A DNA stretch of 64,000 nucleotides from positions 2,790,001 through 2,854,000 of the forward strand of contig OX596339.1 of assembly GCA_951394405.1 (NCBI GenBank). The letters are read 5' to 3'. Made by a program: the position numbers and the translations under genes. The stretch's first letter is position 1. Every line of letters begins with the position of its first letter. The notes under the pieces are model-generated. The model made no database searches and was not told where the DNA came from. It saw only the letters and a program-made list of their open reading frames with translations. The DNA comes from Coprinellus micaceus (Eukaryota > Basidiomycota > Agaricomycetes > Agaricales > Psathyrellaceae). Positions 1-11,667 of this stretch are shown here, in pieces.

Positions 1-245
1 TGATGGCTCGTCTCCGCGAAAACACGGAACTTCTCGTCCGTGGGGTGCGTGAGATCCTCGAGGGGCAAGAGGGGGGCTCGGAGGAGGAGTTCTTGCAGAG
101 GTCCTGGTACACCTGGTCGGTTGCGTTGGAGAAGGGTAGGGAATTTGGGGCGCAGAGTTTCGGGTGGGTCGCGCTTGGTGCTATTTTTGAAGCTATTCGA
201 AGGATTCAGGATCGAGAGCGGAGGAGGGCATTACTGTTGCAGTGA
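1..245 (+). CDS. 3' end of an unrecognised gene (partial)
   Basis: An open frame enters from the left edge and stops at 243-245. About 80 residues are visible, rich in Arg and Glu, with a Trp/Tyr-containing stretch (SWYTWSVALEK) and an ending of basic-acidic alternation (RIQDRERRRALLLQ). It reads like the helical C-terminus of a larger protein. The ATG at position 3 is probably internal, because the frame is open from the first base. I do not recognise the family and assign no function. The frame is continuous and no splice site interrupts it. Confidence 0.5.
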   Translation, partial: MARLRENTELLVRGVREILEGQEGGSEEEFLQRSWYTWSVALEKGREFGAQSFGWVALGAIFEAIRRIQDRERRRALLLQ

Positions 246-1024
246 ATATTTTTTTTGGGTGGAGGCCGTATAGCCAGGGTGCATGTAACAGGAATGGAAT
301 CATCTCACAATCACTGCGTATAGACGCAGGGGTGTTAATACGGATCGCCATTAAATTGGTTTCTTCTTGACAACTACCTGGCAACTCGCGTCGGCGGATG
401 CGAAGCGCCCATTTAAGCGCCGTAATAAAATGGGCATCGGCACTTCTTCGTGCTCACCACTCTCAGAGTGAGGACAAAAATCTTCAATTTGGTAGATTTA
501 GAGACTAGATCTACGTGACAAAGAGACGGGGGTTGTACACATATCTACGAGGAAACCGTGGAGGCTGATCGGCAAGTACTACTTGGCTAGGATAGTTAAC
601 CATTGAAGTCGATTGACTCTCCATCGCAGAAGGGTCTATCGGCGTCACGCTTCGAAGTGCACTCGACCCAAAAGTTTAGTTCCGCGGGCCATGGCTTCCT
701 GGGTTTACGTTTCCCTTATCGCGTCCCGACTCCGAGTCCTGTCACGGTGTCGAGAAGATAACGGTAGCCTTGGGCCAGAATCCCATGGCCAAGGCTATAG
801 ATTATGTATCATCTCAAATGGAACCTCTTCACCTCTTCACTCTCATTATCTGTGCTCTTCACCCTTCACTCTCTTCTTTCTTGCCGTCCCGGAGCCATCT
901 CACTCAACGCCGCCGCCGCCTGTCCAAATGGAGCGCGTGGGAAGGGCCAGAAATTGGCCAGGAGCGGCTGCTGTAAGCCCACTGACCGGTGCTTCATCCC
1001 GCGACCTCTTTTTCACGAACCACC
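246..1024. other. Intergenic region: 3' UTR of the edge gene and promoter of the AVT-like gene
   Basis: About 780 bases. Open frames here (for example 613-1374 on plus) show no conserved protein and overlap the start of the real downstream gene. Two close AGCGCC motifs occur at 403-410 and 413-421. A pyrimidine-rich stretch at about 827-900 probably lies in the 5' leader of the transporter gene. Confidence 0.5.
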
Positions 1025-3728
1025 ATGTCCTCTCCCTCCCAGCCCATCAGTATCAAGAGCCCACGACTATTGGGTCTAGATGGAAACAACGACAATGGCG
1101 AAAGCACCTCGTATGTACCGTCAGTGCTAGATGGTACCCCAAATCTACAGGCATTTCGCTCCCATGTGGGGACCCCTCCCGTACCCAACATCCCGCTTCA
1201 CCGGAGCTCGACCCCACTGCAAAGAGGCTCACCAGCCTTGGGACCTATCCCTCTAGACGGGCCCTCTCCTCGCCGAACAGGAGTTGCGTCACCGCCCACC
1301 ATCTCAGGCAGTGTACCGAGCACCCGGTATGGAATCCTCGGAGGAGGTGCAGGGTTCATAGGGGCGACGGGTAGTCCTGCTCCGCTTCAGCCCCCTGAGT
1401 TGGAAGGGTTGACGGATGAGGATAAGGCAAGGGTGTTGAGAAGGCATCTGGTTTGGAACCAGGATAGGTCGGGCACCCCCAAACCCGACAGGGAGAGGTC
1501 CATCGCGGGTTCAGATATCGAGGACTCTGACCAGCAGGAAGAGGGGCCCTCGGAAACGCGCGATTCGGCAGCTGGGACTCCTAGGATTCCTAACAGGGAG
1601 GGTTCCGACCCATTCACCATACCGTACCACGCGCCCGGAGCGGACGTTACGTGAGTGCATGCTTAGATCCGTTTGGCTGCTTTAGGGAACTCATTGAACA
1701 TAGGCACGATATCTACAAGTGGCATGCAGACCAGCAAAGGGCAGCAAGGCAACGCGCTGTGTCTTTCCATGCTCTGCGGGCGCCGCAAGATCCAGCGTTC
1801 GAGCATATTCACGAACCAGGAGGATTCCGACGCAACTACATGTTGCTGCGGGCTGACGAACAGGGGGATAGTGTCCCGCCTATGACGGAAACCTTCATTG
1901 ACTTCCTGACACTATTCGGACACTTCGTGAGTCGAAACATATCTTCCATTACCTAGCGTGCTAAAATGATTCATAGGCCGGTGAGGATTTGGAGGAAGAC
2001 GAGGAGGAGGAGAAGGAGACAGATGAAGAGGAAGAGGCGGGTTTAGACGAACTTGAGCCGACTGAGGAGACCCCTCTGGTACGACAAGTGTCAGTCTCTA
2101 GGCAGCGTTCCCGGTCGAGGCGCCGACGCGGGGAATCGGTGGGCCCAGGAGGAGGAAACGCAACTGTTACTCAAGCTGTCCTGATGGTAAGCGCCTATTC
2201 TTCATTCGCTGCATCCTAATCTCAACTCCCCGTCCAGCTCTTGAAGTCATTCATCGGAACTGGAGTGCTGTTCCTTGGCAAAGCGTACGCCATTTCTCCT
2301 TCTCCCGAACCGCTCCTGACTGATTTAATCTTAGGTTTATGAACGGTGGTCTTCTGTTCTCTTCCCTCACCTTCGTTTTCATTGCCGCTATATCCCTGTG
2401 GTCCTTCCTTCTGCTCATCGAGACAAAGTTTGTCGTCTCGGGCAGTTTTGGAGGTATGTCAACCTACGCCTTTCTTGTCACGCCTTGCTCACTGCAATTG
2501 CAGACATCGGTGGTGCCCTTTACGGCCCTTGGATGCGCTACACTATCCTTGGGTCTATCGTCGTCTCCCAGATCGGCTTCGTCGCTGCATACACCATCTT
2601 CGTCTCCGAGAACTTGCAAGCGTTCGTCTTGGGTGTCACCAACTGCCTGAAGTTGATCCCAGTACAATACTTCATCCTCATGCAGTTGGTGATCTTCCTG
2701 CCTCTCGCTTTAGTCAGAGATTTGGCCAAGCTCAGTTCCACCGCGCTCGTTGCCGACGCCTTCATTCTCGTTGGGTTGGTCTATATCTTCGGTAGCGAGA
2801 TCAAACTCGTTTCTCAGAGGGGTATCGCGGACGTCAAGTTGTTCAACTCTAAGGATTTCCCGCTCTTTATTGGGTTCGTCACATTTCAACACTCGACGAT
2901 AGTCCACTCTAACTTTCGTCTTCAGAACTGCTGTATTCTCGTTCGAAGGCATTGGTTTGATTATCCCCATTACTGACGCCATGCGTGAGCCACACAAGTT
3001 CCCTCGCGCTCTGACTTGGGTGATGGGCTTCCTCGTCGGTACGTACACACTTTTTTGAGACTTCTGCCATGTCCTAACTCTACACCTAGTCCTCTTCGGT
3101 GGTGCCGGTGCTCTTGCCTACCTCACCTTCGGATCGGAAATCCAAACCGTCGTTCTGGTCAACCTCGACTCCCGTAGCAAGATGGTTCAGAGTGTCCAGT
3201 TCCTGTATGCCCTCGCCATCTTGCTCTCGGTCCCACTTCAGCTCTTCCCCGCCGTGCGCATCCTGGAGAACGGCCTCTTCTACGAGAGTAGCGGCAAGCG
3301 CGACCCGCGCGTCAAGTGGTACAAGAACTTCTTCAGGTTCGGCATGGTTATCCTGTGCTCGCTGATCAGCTGGGCTGGTGCCGCCGATTTGGATAAGTTT
3401 GTCGCGTTCGTTGGAAGCTTTGCTTGGTGAGTACAGCGTTCCTCACAGCTGCCGTGGTACCTGACGTTCTACCATTAAAGCGTGCCCTTGTGCTACGTCT
3501 ACCCTGCTATGCTCCATCTTAGGGCCGTGGCGCGTACAAGGAGGCAGAGGTTGGGGGATTGGGCGATGATTACCTTTGGTATTATCGCTGCCGCGTATAC
3601 CACGACCCAGACCATCAAGGTACGCTCGTTTATTTCCATTCTCGGGCATACATATTCTAACGTTTCCAAAGCTCATGTTGGAGCCAAGTGCCGAACCGGG
3701 CTCTCCATACGGCAACTGCGAGGCTTGA
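1025..3728 (+). CDS. AVT3: Vacuolar amino-acid transporter, AVT3/AVT4-like (Aa_trans family)
   Basis: Ten exons (1025-1650, 1704-1926, 1977-2186, 2238-2284, 2335-2453, 2504-2873, 2926-3038, 3090-3426, 3481-3619, 3672-3728) give 746 residues with all phases matching. The N-terminal third is cytosolic, Pro/Ser-rich and ends in an acidic run (EDEEEEKETDEEEE) then an Arg/Ser patch. The transporter core begins at LLKSFIGTGVLFLGKAF, the hallmark first helix of the family, and continues through about ten more hydrophobic segments, including TAVFSFEGIGLIIP. Yeast relatives export neutral amino acids from the vacuole, and the long acidic N-tail is typical of fungal AVT3/4. The start was put at 1025; an in-frame ATG at 989 would add 12 residues. 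AVT3 versus AVT4 cannot be settled by eye. Confidence 0.9.
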
Positions 3729-4143
3729 AAATTTGCATACAATCATCCTCAATGGCTGGCTCCAAGGACTATTTTTGCTGTCGACTCAAATCTGCGGATG
3801 TACACATTCCGTTTGGAACTTCACGATGCATCATGATTCCCCTCTATTCCCTTGCATTCAATCGTCATTCATCTCGCATGTCTAATTGTCGCTCCGTGCT
3901 CTTCATGACATAGTGGCACCACCAGTCAGTGCCTTTCGTTCAATCCTATTTTCGTTGCATTATGGCTCGGCCATCTCTCTTGCTTCGTAGAGGGGATTTT
4001 GTGGGAAGTTGGATTGGGTTCGCAGCGCTCTTTGACTGCTCGGATTCCTTCCTTTCGCCGCTAGACATACACAGTCCTAACTAGATAGAGATTTGGTATC
4101 ACAGTACAGATTTGTTTGCGTTATGAGAAAGGGTCCTTTCCTT
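3729..4143. other. Convergent 3' untranslated region
   Basis: About 415 bases between the stop codons of the plus-strand transporter and the minus-strand small hydrophilic protein gene. It is T-rich on the plus strand and has no coding signal on either strand. It most likely holds both 3' UTRs. Confidence 0.6.
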
Positions 4144-4893
4144 TCAGCCGATATGCTTGACGTGGTCGACAGCTTCGCCTTTGCGCTGCATTTCGTGATC
4201 AGCGTGACCGACAGGGGCCACGGTCGATGCTTGCTCCTTCTGCGCCTTGTGGTCGTTCCTAGCCAGACCAGAAGGCTGTCCAGCAGCGGCTGGTTCGTTC
4301 TCCCGTTTCTTGCCGCCGAAAGGTTCGCCGTTCAGCTGTAGAGTCCATATATGCGGTCAGCAGATCGACAGCTAGGAACAGGACGAAGACGGACATCGGC
4401 ATCTCGCTCCCTCCTCTTCAACGCGCCAGAGATCATATCCTTACCATGTTGGACCTGCTCTGGGTTCCTCTTCACCTTGCCCATTACCTCCTCTTTCAAG
4501 CCTTCATACTTCTCGCCAAGGGTCTTGGTATCGGGTAAAATGGCGTACAATCAGGATCATCGTTCTGAATCCAATTAATGGGCGCTTGCGCTACTCACCG
4601 GTTCCATATGGTAGTTTGGCCCATAGCCCACCTTGCCGGTGTGAAGCTGGGGTGGGTATCCTCCTTCAGGTTGAGTATCAGGCATATTGGATGCAAGTTG
4701 AGAATAGTTTCCTGTGGGGCATCGTCCTGGGGGTATAAATACCAAGGAACAGGGGTATGTAAACGGACGTAATTGCACCTGAGTGGCCCCTCGAAATGAC
4801 ATCACTTCGACGGCAAGCTCGCCGACGCCGACGGTGGCAGTTGGGCCTTGACAGTGATTTCCGTTGGTTCTCGTCGTCCATATCGACGACCAA
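4144..4893 (-). CDS. Small hydrophilic CsbD-like protein
   Basis: Minus-strand gene with clear 3' exons. One exon encodes NMPDTQPEGGYPPQLHTGKV and ends at a GTGAGT donor near 4598. The next starts at 4523 with TLGEKYEGLKEEVMGKVKR and a QHGKDMISGALKRRE segment. The last encodes NGEPFGGKKRENEPAAAGQ and ends VDHVKHIG, stop 4144-4146. The GEK-x-GLKEEVMGKVKRNPE block resembles the short helical repeat of CsbD-like general-stress proteins and of fungal stress-linked hydrophilic proteins. No membrane segment or signal peptide is visible. The 5' end is uncertain: a 52-base intron would join an upstream exon starting at 4893 or 4881, while reading straight through allows a start at 4802. Function is inferred only from the motif. 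Confidence 0.65.
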
Positions 4894-5054
4894 GAGTCAT
4901 TCAAGTGCAAAGGCGGTTACGACAATGCTAGTCGCTGTCCGTTTGCCATGCTACCCCCGACCACGTGGGGCTGCCTTCAAAAATTGGGTTTATATGCCTT
5001 CAAAACCCAGCTTGAAGGCTGACAGTTAGCCCCCTTCCTTCAAGACGAAGTTGC

Positions 5055-8000
5055 ATGGAGACGCCTGCAACGGCGACGACCACAGAGAGCATGGGTGAGG
5101 GTGAGTGGTACGCGTCCAGACCGACCCCGCCACAACCAGTTCTAGTCGGTACCTCTCCGACGACCGCGACGCACTCGGATGGCGAACGATATCCACGACC
5201 TGACCTCCTGGATCCATTTGCTCCGCTCTGGGCGTTGAGGGACAAGAGTAGGAGTGCGTCGATGGACGGTGGGCAGAGGAAGCCGTGGATGGTGGAGGCG
5301 AGCTCGTCGCCATGGGCGATGGCGATGCCTGGGTCGCCAGTTTCGTCTCTGGGTGAAGGGAGGACAGGAAGTCAAAATCATTCAAGTACTGTCTTCACAT
5401 CCGCCCCAAACGCGTCCTCGGCGTCATCCTCGTCCTCGTCCGCGTCGGCGTACCCCTCGAGCAATCAGGGAAAGGCTCTGCCCCCAGAACGGCGTCCTTC
5501 TTCCGCGATGGGCGTGATTAGGGCGTCCCTTTCCTCAGGTACGCCTCCCGCCACAACCTTTAGTAGTATCCATTCATCACTAATCGCCATCATCTAGACC
5601 GGAGGAATCTCGTCGATGGGTCCTTGTATGCGAAGCCCGCCGTGCTCAGGAAGGACGTAGACCACTTGTCCAGACTCCCTCCGCCGACATCGCGTTCACC
5701 GGCTTCACCGTCAAGTAGTAGGATGAGCTATATAAGTCGACAGTCGGTTTCCCCAACGAGGTCGCTCGAGTCGTCTGCTTCAGGTATGTCAAGGCCGCCG
5801 TAGTATGCTCCCATCGTCGCGCTAAGTCTGTTTCTAGGCCACCGCAGATTTCCCACATCAACTGCACCCCCAGTCGTTACAAAAGCTGTTACAGAGGGGA
5901 GCGTTCGTTACCCTACACCAAATCCACTGGACCCTTTTGCCCCACTGTCAGCACTTCGGAGCATGAGCTTAGACGGTAGGAAGAGACCGGCGTGGACAGT
6001 GGAGGCGGGTTTACCAGGTTCGCCTGCAACCTCCGCATCCTCCAGCTTGCCTCGGACACCTCCCTCAAGCGATGGCACGTGTTTCGTCCAAAGGCCATCC
6101 ACAGCTTCGAGTATTCCAACGTCATTCAGGAGCCCTGTTTCGACCCCAGCCTCCAGCTTCAAGCATGGCTATCATCGACCAGCGGTCGTTCGTCCGAGGA
6201 CCATGGAGACGTGTTCCTCGACGTGGGCATCTTCTGCGAACACTGTGATTCTGCCCGACGAGATGGGTAACCTCCAGCGACCATCAGAGGGGGGAGTTTC
6301 TCCGATTCTCCTATCTACAGGTTAGTTTCAAGGCTTGCATTAAGCTATCGATCCTCACCTTCATTTAGACTCGCATGTCGTCATTCAAGACCAGCGCTCG
6401 ACGCCAGTTGTCGGCTCGAAGGATCTGCCTCCCCCTAAACTGAAGCGCAACCGGCTTTCTAAACTATTCCTAGGGCTGAAGAGGCCAAGCACGAGCTCGG
6501 GGGTGCCAGTGGACAAGGAAAACGGGGACCATAGCACGCTACTCGCCTTCCGACCATTTCAGCGAGTGCGCACGCTCAGTCTCCAGCCTACCACTGCTAA
6601 CCATCTGAACGGGAATCACGATCGCCTTATCCAGCCTCGAAAGACCCATTCGAATGATCACCATCAGCGCCGGGCTTCGCTCGTCAAAGCCACCATATCG
6701 CCTCCAGTGGTTTCCACAGCTGTCTGGCAGTCCCAGATGACGGGCAGACAATGCCTCCCCATCACCGCAAGCCCTCTCCTCAATACTGCCATTTCTGTGC
6801 AACCGCAGGCACAGGACGAACTTCGACAACAGCACGCCTCTGAGAATGCCCCCTTGGATACCTTGGTCAATGATGCTTCTATTCGACATGGAAGGTTAAT
6901 TGGAAATGATGCAGCTGCATTCGATATAAATTCACTCAGCCCCAGCAACCAGGCGTCTCTTCCCATTCCTTCATCTCCTCCTCGTTCGACTCTTACTGGT
7001 ACGATGCAGGGCGACAGCGGCGTCGAGCTACAGCAGACTCAGGATGGCCAGCAAATCAACGGCGTCAACGGCCTAATCAGAGGCGTTGGGGCTACTTTGG
7101 CGTCGCGGCCTCGTGGCCCTCGCAAGCCAGCTTCTTTGCACCTCGACCCGATAGAGACCAGGACGAGTCAGAGCACTTCGACGTCGTCATACATCGAGAT
7201 ATTCTCGACTCCGAATGCCTCCCCCTTAGAGGATTCATTCCAGGCTCGTGTTTCCCCAGCTACTCCTCCCCGGGCCCCTCAGCTCTCGTCCATGACTTCC
7301 AAGGGATGCCCCCCTAATTCGGCGCTGCTGTCGCCTCCCCCGCTGATGACCCCGTTTGCAACTTCCCCTCAATCAGCGAGCAGTACGAAGGCACAATGTC
7401 TATGCTCGACCACCATCCCCGTCCCTCAACCTCCTCAGACAGAGTGGGCTCTTCCGACGAAAGCTCAACTGACACACGCCGCATCCCTCCCTATTTATCA
7501 AAGCGATGGAACCCCCATCCAATTCGGTACCCTCTTCGTGGAGCACCGCGCCATCGTTCTCTTTCTGCGACACTTCTTCTGCCCCATGTGCCAGGACTAC
7601 GTTTCGTCTCTGTCCTCGCTCGTAAAGCACCCTATGCTCAAGGAGCTCGGCGCCCTCTGCGATTTCAACGACGAGGATGCGCGAGCCGCTCTTGACGACC
7701 CAGAGAACGGGGAGCTGCTTCCAAGGCAGGTGCAGCTAGTACTGATCAGCTGCGGGAAGGCGACGTTGGTGAAGAAGTACAAACATATGTTTGGGTTGCC
7801 GTTCAGGATGTTCGCGGATCCGGAGATGAAGGTGTACGAGGCTCTTGGGATGGGCAAGATGGGCGATGCCGTCAACGGCGGTGACGGAAAAAATGGTTTA
7901 CGAACTCGAGAAGGTGATCCACCATCTCCTGTTGCGGGTACTCCGGTCCAAGGAAGGCAGCGCTGCGAATGGCACGACGGGGAGTCAATGCGGTCTCCTT

Positions 8001-9472
8001 CTTCTGCGCACTCTTCGACTACGGGTTCTTCTGCTATGACGACAGATTCAGAGGGCAGGGGGAGAAGGGGAGGGTACGTGAGACACGGCCTCATGGGTGG
8101 GATTGCGATGGTGGTGATGCGGGCGTTGAAGGCTGGAATGCCGATGTGGGAGAATGGGGGCGATATTGCGCAGCTGGGTGGCGAGTTTGTGCTTGGCCCT
8201 GGGTGAGTCCTATTTTAGGCGCTTAATTTCGATCTATCTAAATGAGAAATGCTAACGTACATCCTTCTATTACGGCATGATAGGCTGGCGTGCTCGTTCG
8301 CGCATCGTATGCAGGATCCGAAGGGACACGCGCCTGTGGTAGATGTGCTTAGCGCTGCCAACGTGAAGATACCGGAGGAGGTCTTGGATGTGCCTGGCCC
8401 TTCCGCACCCCACAAGACGAGGAAACTGAAGTCGAAATCCCAGGAACGGAGTGTCAAGGGCAAGGAGAACGCCGACGGGCGTCTCACGCACCGCGGAACC
8501 CAATCTCTTTCTCTCTCACAAATGGGAGGGCGGAGCTCGAGCCTCGATATGCAGAGGTACGGCAAGCAGACACCCGACTCGGATACTTCGATGGGCACTG
8601 GCGCTCCGCTGGTACAAAAAAGGAAGCGGGAGAGCTTCGTCACTGCGACACTACGATCCATGGGTGACAACATCCCACCTGGCTTCAGGAACGTTGCTCC
8701 GCATACCATTGGCGAAGACTCGTTATCGGTTGTCTCTGAGAGTACGATACAGGATCACTCTATTGAGCCATATCCCCGCGCGAAAGGATTCTATGCCGAT
8801 ACTAGGTTCGTTCCATACTCGGGTTCGCCGCCCACTCGACCTGAGTCCCACCTGGACCGGGAGCAGGCCTGGATGGAGTTTAGGCAGAAAGACTTGGAGA
8901 CGCTCAGGCAGAGGAAGGATGATAGGAGGCGCACGGGAAACACGTCGTCTATTGCTGGCTCCCTGATAACCAGCAGTCCTAGCCCTAGCGCGGCCGTCAA
9001 ATTGGCTGGGAACAACGACCAGAGGGAGTCGTACTATGTCAACCAGGCCAGCATCAACGAGTCTGTCTCTGTGGATCTGTCGCAGCTAGAGTTTGGACCT
9101 GGGAGCACGGAGAACCTGAACGCCAAGGCGGGTGGATCATCGGAGGGGAGTAGTACCAGCACGACGAAGAGTGCCAAAGCTCCTATGACTCCGACGTTCA
9201 AGGATGATTTGGACGACTTGGACGAGATGGATTTCAGCGGGGTCGTTGCGGTGGGCGGGTTCATCCAAGTTCCGAGAAATGTACCAAAAAAGGGAGGGGG
9301 TACGGGGGCCTTAGGCAAGTTACCAAAGTCGGTGCAGGCGGCGATCGATTTGGATCTACAGATGGGTGCGGCGGGTCGTGATTTGGAGAAGATTGCGAAG
9401 GCAAAGCCGAAGAAGGGGGGCAGAGAGCGTTCGTTTTCTGCGAGTGTCATGAATCTGTTTAGGAGCTCGTGA
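5055..9472 (+). CDS. Large disordered protein with an AhpC/TSA-type (peroxiredoxin-like) domain
   Basis: Five exons (5055-5538, 5598-5783, 5838-6320, 6369-8202, 8284-9472) join in frame to 1391 residues. The first 800 or so are Ser/Pro/Thr-rich and look disordered. A thioredoxin-fold domain of the AhpC-TSA_2 kind (PF13911) follows: FGTLFVEHRAIVLFLRHFFC, then a CPMC active-site-like motif, LVLISCGKATLVKKYKHMFG, FADPEMKVYEALGMG, and the GGEFVLGPG strand, which crosses the last intron into LACSFAHRMQDP. The tail is again disordered with a Lys-rich end. A unit of about 30 residues (DPFAPL-x-ALR, then MDG or LDG, K/R-P-x-W, VEA) occurs twice, in exon 1 and exon 3. The domain suggests redox activity, but reductase function is inferred from fold and CxxC only; the large tails suggest a regulatory or scaffold role. 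Confidence 0.8.
5211..6020 (+). repeat. Duplicated DPFAPL-x-ALR protein motif in two exons
   Basis: Within the AhpC/TSA-domain gene, exon 1 (about 5211-5302) encodes DPFAPLWALR followed by SASMDGGQRKPWMVEA. Exon 3 (about 5930-6020) encodes DPFAPLSALR followed by SMSLDGRKRPAWTVEA. Both copies are followed by a GSP-containing stretch. The DNA has diverged more than the protein, which suggests selection on a short binding motif rather than a recent duplication. Confidence 0.7.
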
Positions 9473-9664
9473 TCTCTTCTGCCGTTGAGGCTTCAGAAGG
9501 GAATGTATTTCGTTTCGTTTCGTTCTGCGGGTGACGCAGCTGGTATTCTTATGCTTAACTGCATGTATGTATCTCTTTTTCTGGGGTTGCTCGGACATTC
9601 CTTTGGCATCAGCCTCTATCGTATAATCACTCTAATCTCCTTCAATAATATGTACATTATGAAG

Positions 9665-10903
9665 CTATGCTACTACGCATCTCCACCTCGTCGAAACAGC
9701 GCATGCAGTGATGCTTTTACGGGACTGATAGCCGGCCTTCTGCTTCTTCACGACGATACGTTTTACGGCTGTAGTCAGACTGTTGCCCTCATTCCACTCA
9801 GCCTCCTCTTTCGCCCTCTGAGCCTGTAATCGCTCTATCTGGTTCAGATGGGCTAGCACTTCCTCCCTCTCCTGCCGGATCGCCCCCCGCAACAACTCAC
9901 AGAACTTCCCCTTCCCCATATTTACCATTAGCCCATTGGACGTGCCGGAAGAACGCTGACCAGGTCTTGATGCTGACGCTATCCTTGATGTCCCTTCGCA
10001 AACGCTCGCTCAACTTGACATCAACGAAGCCGTAGTTTTTGTCTAGAAGGGTGGTATTCGATGCGTACGTCTCCACGAATCGTGTCATGAAGGAGACATC
10101 AACCATGACACGAGGTGCTCGTGCATGCCTTCGAACGTTTTGGCGAGGCGGAAGTCGCTGGACTCTTCTTCCATCACTTCCAATGTCGGGGTCGGGTACA
10201 AGGCGCAAGAGGTGGTAGAGTGGAAGAATGTGCGGAGGAATGGTCCATTGACCGTGGACCAGGATAACATGGGAGAGCCCTCTCCTTGACTCTGGGGACC
10301 CAGAATCGAGAGGGTGGTGAGCACCCCAAGTATTACCTCCTTGTTGGTCCACGAAAAATCGTGCGTTTCGTCCAAGCTACTGCCGGTGCCCGTAATGACC
10401 GGGAATCTGAGGATATACTCCTTCATTTTCTGTTGGGTTTCTGGGGAGCCCCGACAGATCGACAAGGCTAGATGTGGCAGTTGACAGTACTAGCGGATCA
10501 CCTCGTCCAAATCCTTCAAAAGGTCCCCTCGGCTATTTGGGGTGCTTCTAGCCCGTCGATAGTCCGGCCCAAGTTCTTCATCGTACCCCAAGCACACAAA
10601 CTGACTACCTTTTGAGAGACAATCTGCACCATCCAGTCCACCGGGATGCGAATTCAACCAGACTGGGCGTGCAAAGGATGTCGAACTCAGGCCATTCCAC
10701 TGGCTGCCACAAGGCGCTAGGACCAAGCAAAGGCGTATCTGTCCCCAGGTGTAATGAGCGAAGGCTCGAATTGCAGGGTTGGAATCGAGCTGCAGTTCCT
10801 CTATATCTCGCTTCGCCCGCGCGAGAAAAGCAAGTCTCCTCGCCTCCTCCGAGTCAAGGGGGGGTTCAAAGCCATGGGTCGTCTCTTCAGAAGAGGGGAC
10901 CAT
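9665..10903 (-). pseudogene. Decayed copy of an unidentified protein gene
   Basis: Read on minus from 10903, a frame encodes RRLAFLARAKRDIEELQLDS and IRAFAHYTWGQ and then meets an in-frame TAG at 10490-10492. The same frame goes on beyond the stop with PHLALSICRGSPETQQKMKE and EVMEEESSDFRLAKTFEGMH. Near 10110 continuity jumps to another frame (VMVDVSFMTRFVETYASN, KTWSAFFRHVQWANGKYGEG). Near 9920 it jumps again to KFCELLRGAIRQEREEVLAH. None of these breaks carries usable splice signals of normal length. The pattern is one nonsense codon plus two frameshifts in a once continuous protein. The style resembles uncharacterised multi-copy Agaricomycete families, but I cannot name it. Confidence 0.7.
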
Positions 10904-11667
10904 TACTCTAGTTTAAGGCCATCCAAGCCCTTGTGACGGCGGCTCCGGTTGTCGCACCACCCATGTTTTCCCTCGAAAAGTGAGTCAGAGAAATCTTGAC
11001 CCCGAGCTAGCAATTCGAAGCCGAGGGATATTCGATTCGAACCTCAACGCCTGAAGCGTGGCCGCGATGATTCTCTCGGCGATGATGCTGGCTCAGACGG
11101 AGGGAGGGATACAGTTCCAATGCATCATGCGCCAGAGTCGCGTTTTATCGACGTCGTCGCGGTTCAGGTTCAGGAAGTTTGATCCCTGTTGGGAGTACGT
11201 AGATCAATGTGGCGCGCGTGCTGGCCACGGGCGCCTAATCCAAACAAAAGTTGAGACTCCGAAGCACGCTGGGGACCATTATTAGTATAGTAGGTTACGC
11301 GGCTCTAGTCTGGTTTTGTAGTCTCCAGACCTCCAACATTATATGCATTTTTTATAGCAACGGCCGCATGACTTGGATATACCTCGAGCTCCCGGGCCAT
11401 AATTCATTTAGACGTCCATCGCCTACCCTGACTGCTTTTTGGGTTGAATGTTCCTGACCTCGCAAGCATTGCGTAAGTACACGGGGTAGACATTTTATCC
11501 TTCCTTCGTGCTCTAACCGAATGTGTGGGGAGTACGGGAATCAAAACTTCCAGCGAGCAGCAGGGATCAGTGGCGCTGGGCGCTAAATGAGGCTGATAGT
11601 ATAATGCGTAGCGTGTTGCAAAGCGAATAGTAGTACAAATTGCGAGTGGATATACGATTAAAGAAAA
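10904..11667. other. Intergenic region without recognisable gene
   Basis: About 760 bases between the pseudogene and the TIF6 stop codon. Short open frames (for example 11058-11285 and 11251-11457 on plus) show no conserved protein and no splice pattern. Part of it should be the TIF6 3' UTR. Confidence 0.45.

Noticed and set aside
613..1374. A 253-residue plus-strand open frame
   Set aside because: It overlaps the first exon of the AVT-like gene in another frame, has no domain, and its composition is that of a shadow of the Pro/Ser-rich N-terminus.
7597..8094. A 165-residue minus frame opposite the AhpC/TSA domain
   Set aside because: It is Ser/Pro-rich without any motif and lies exactly opposite a conserved domain on plus.
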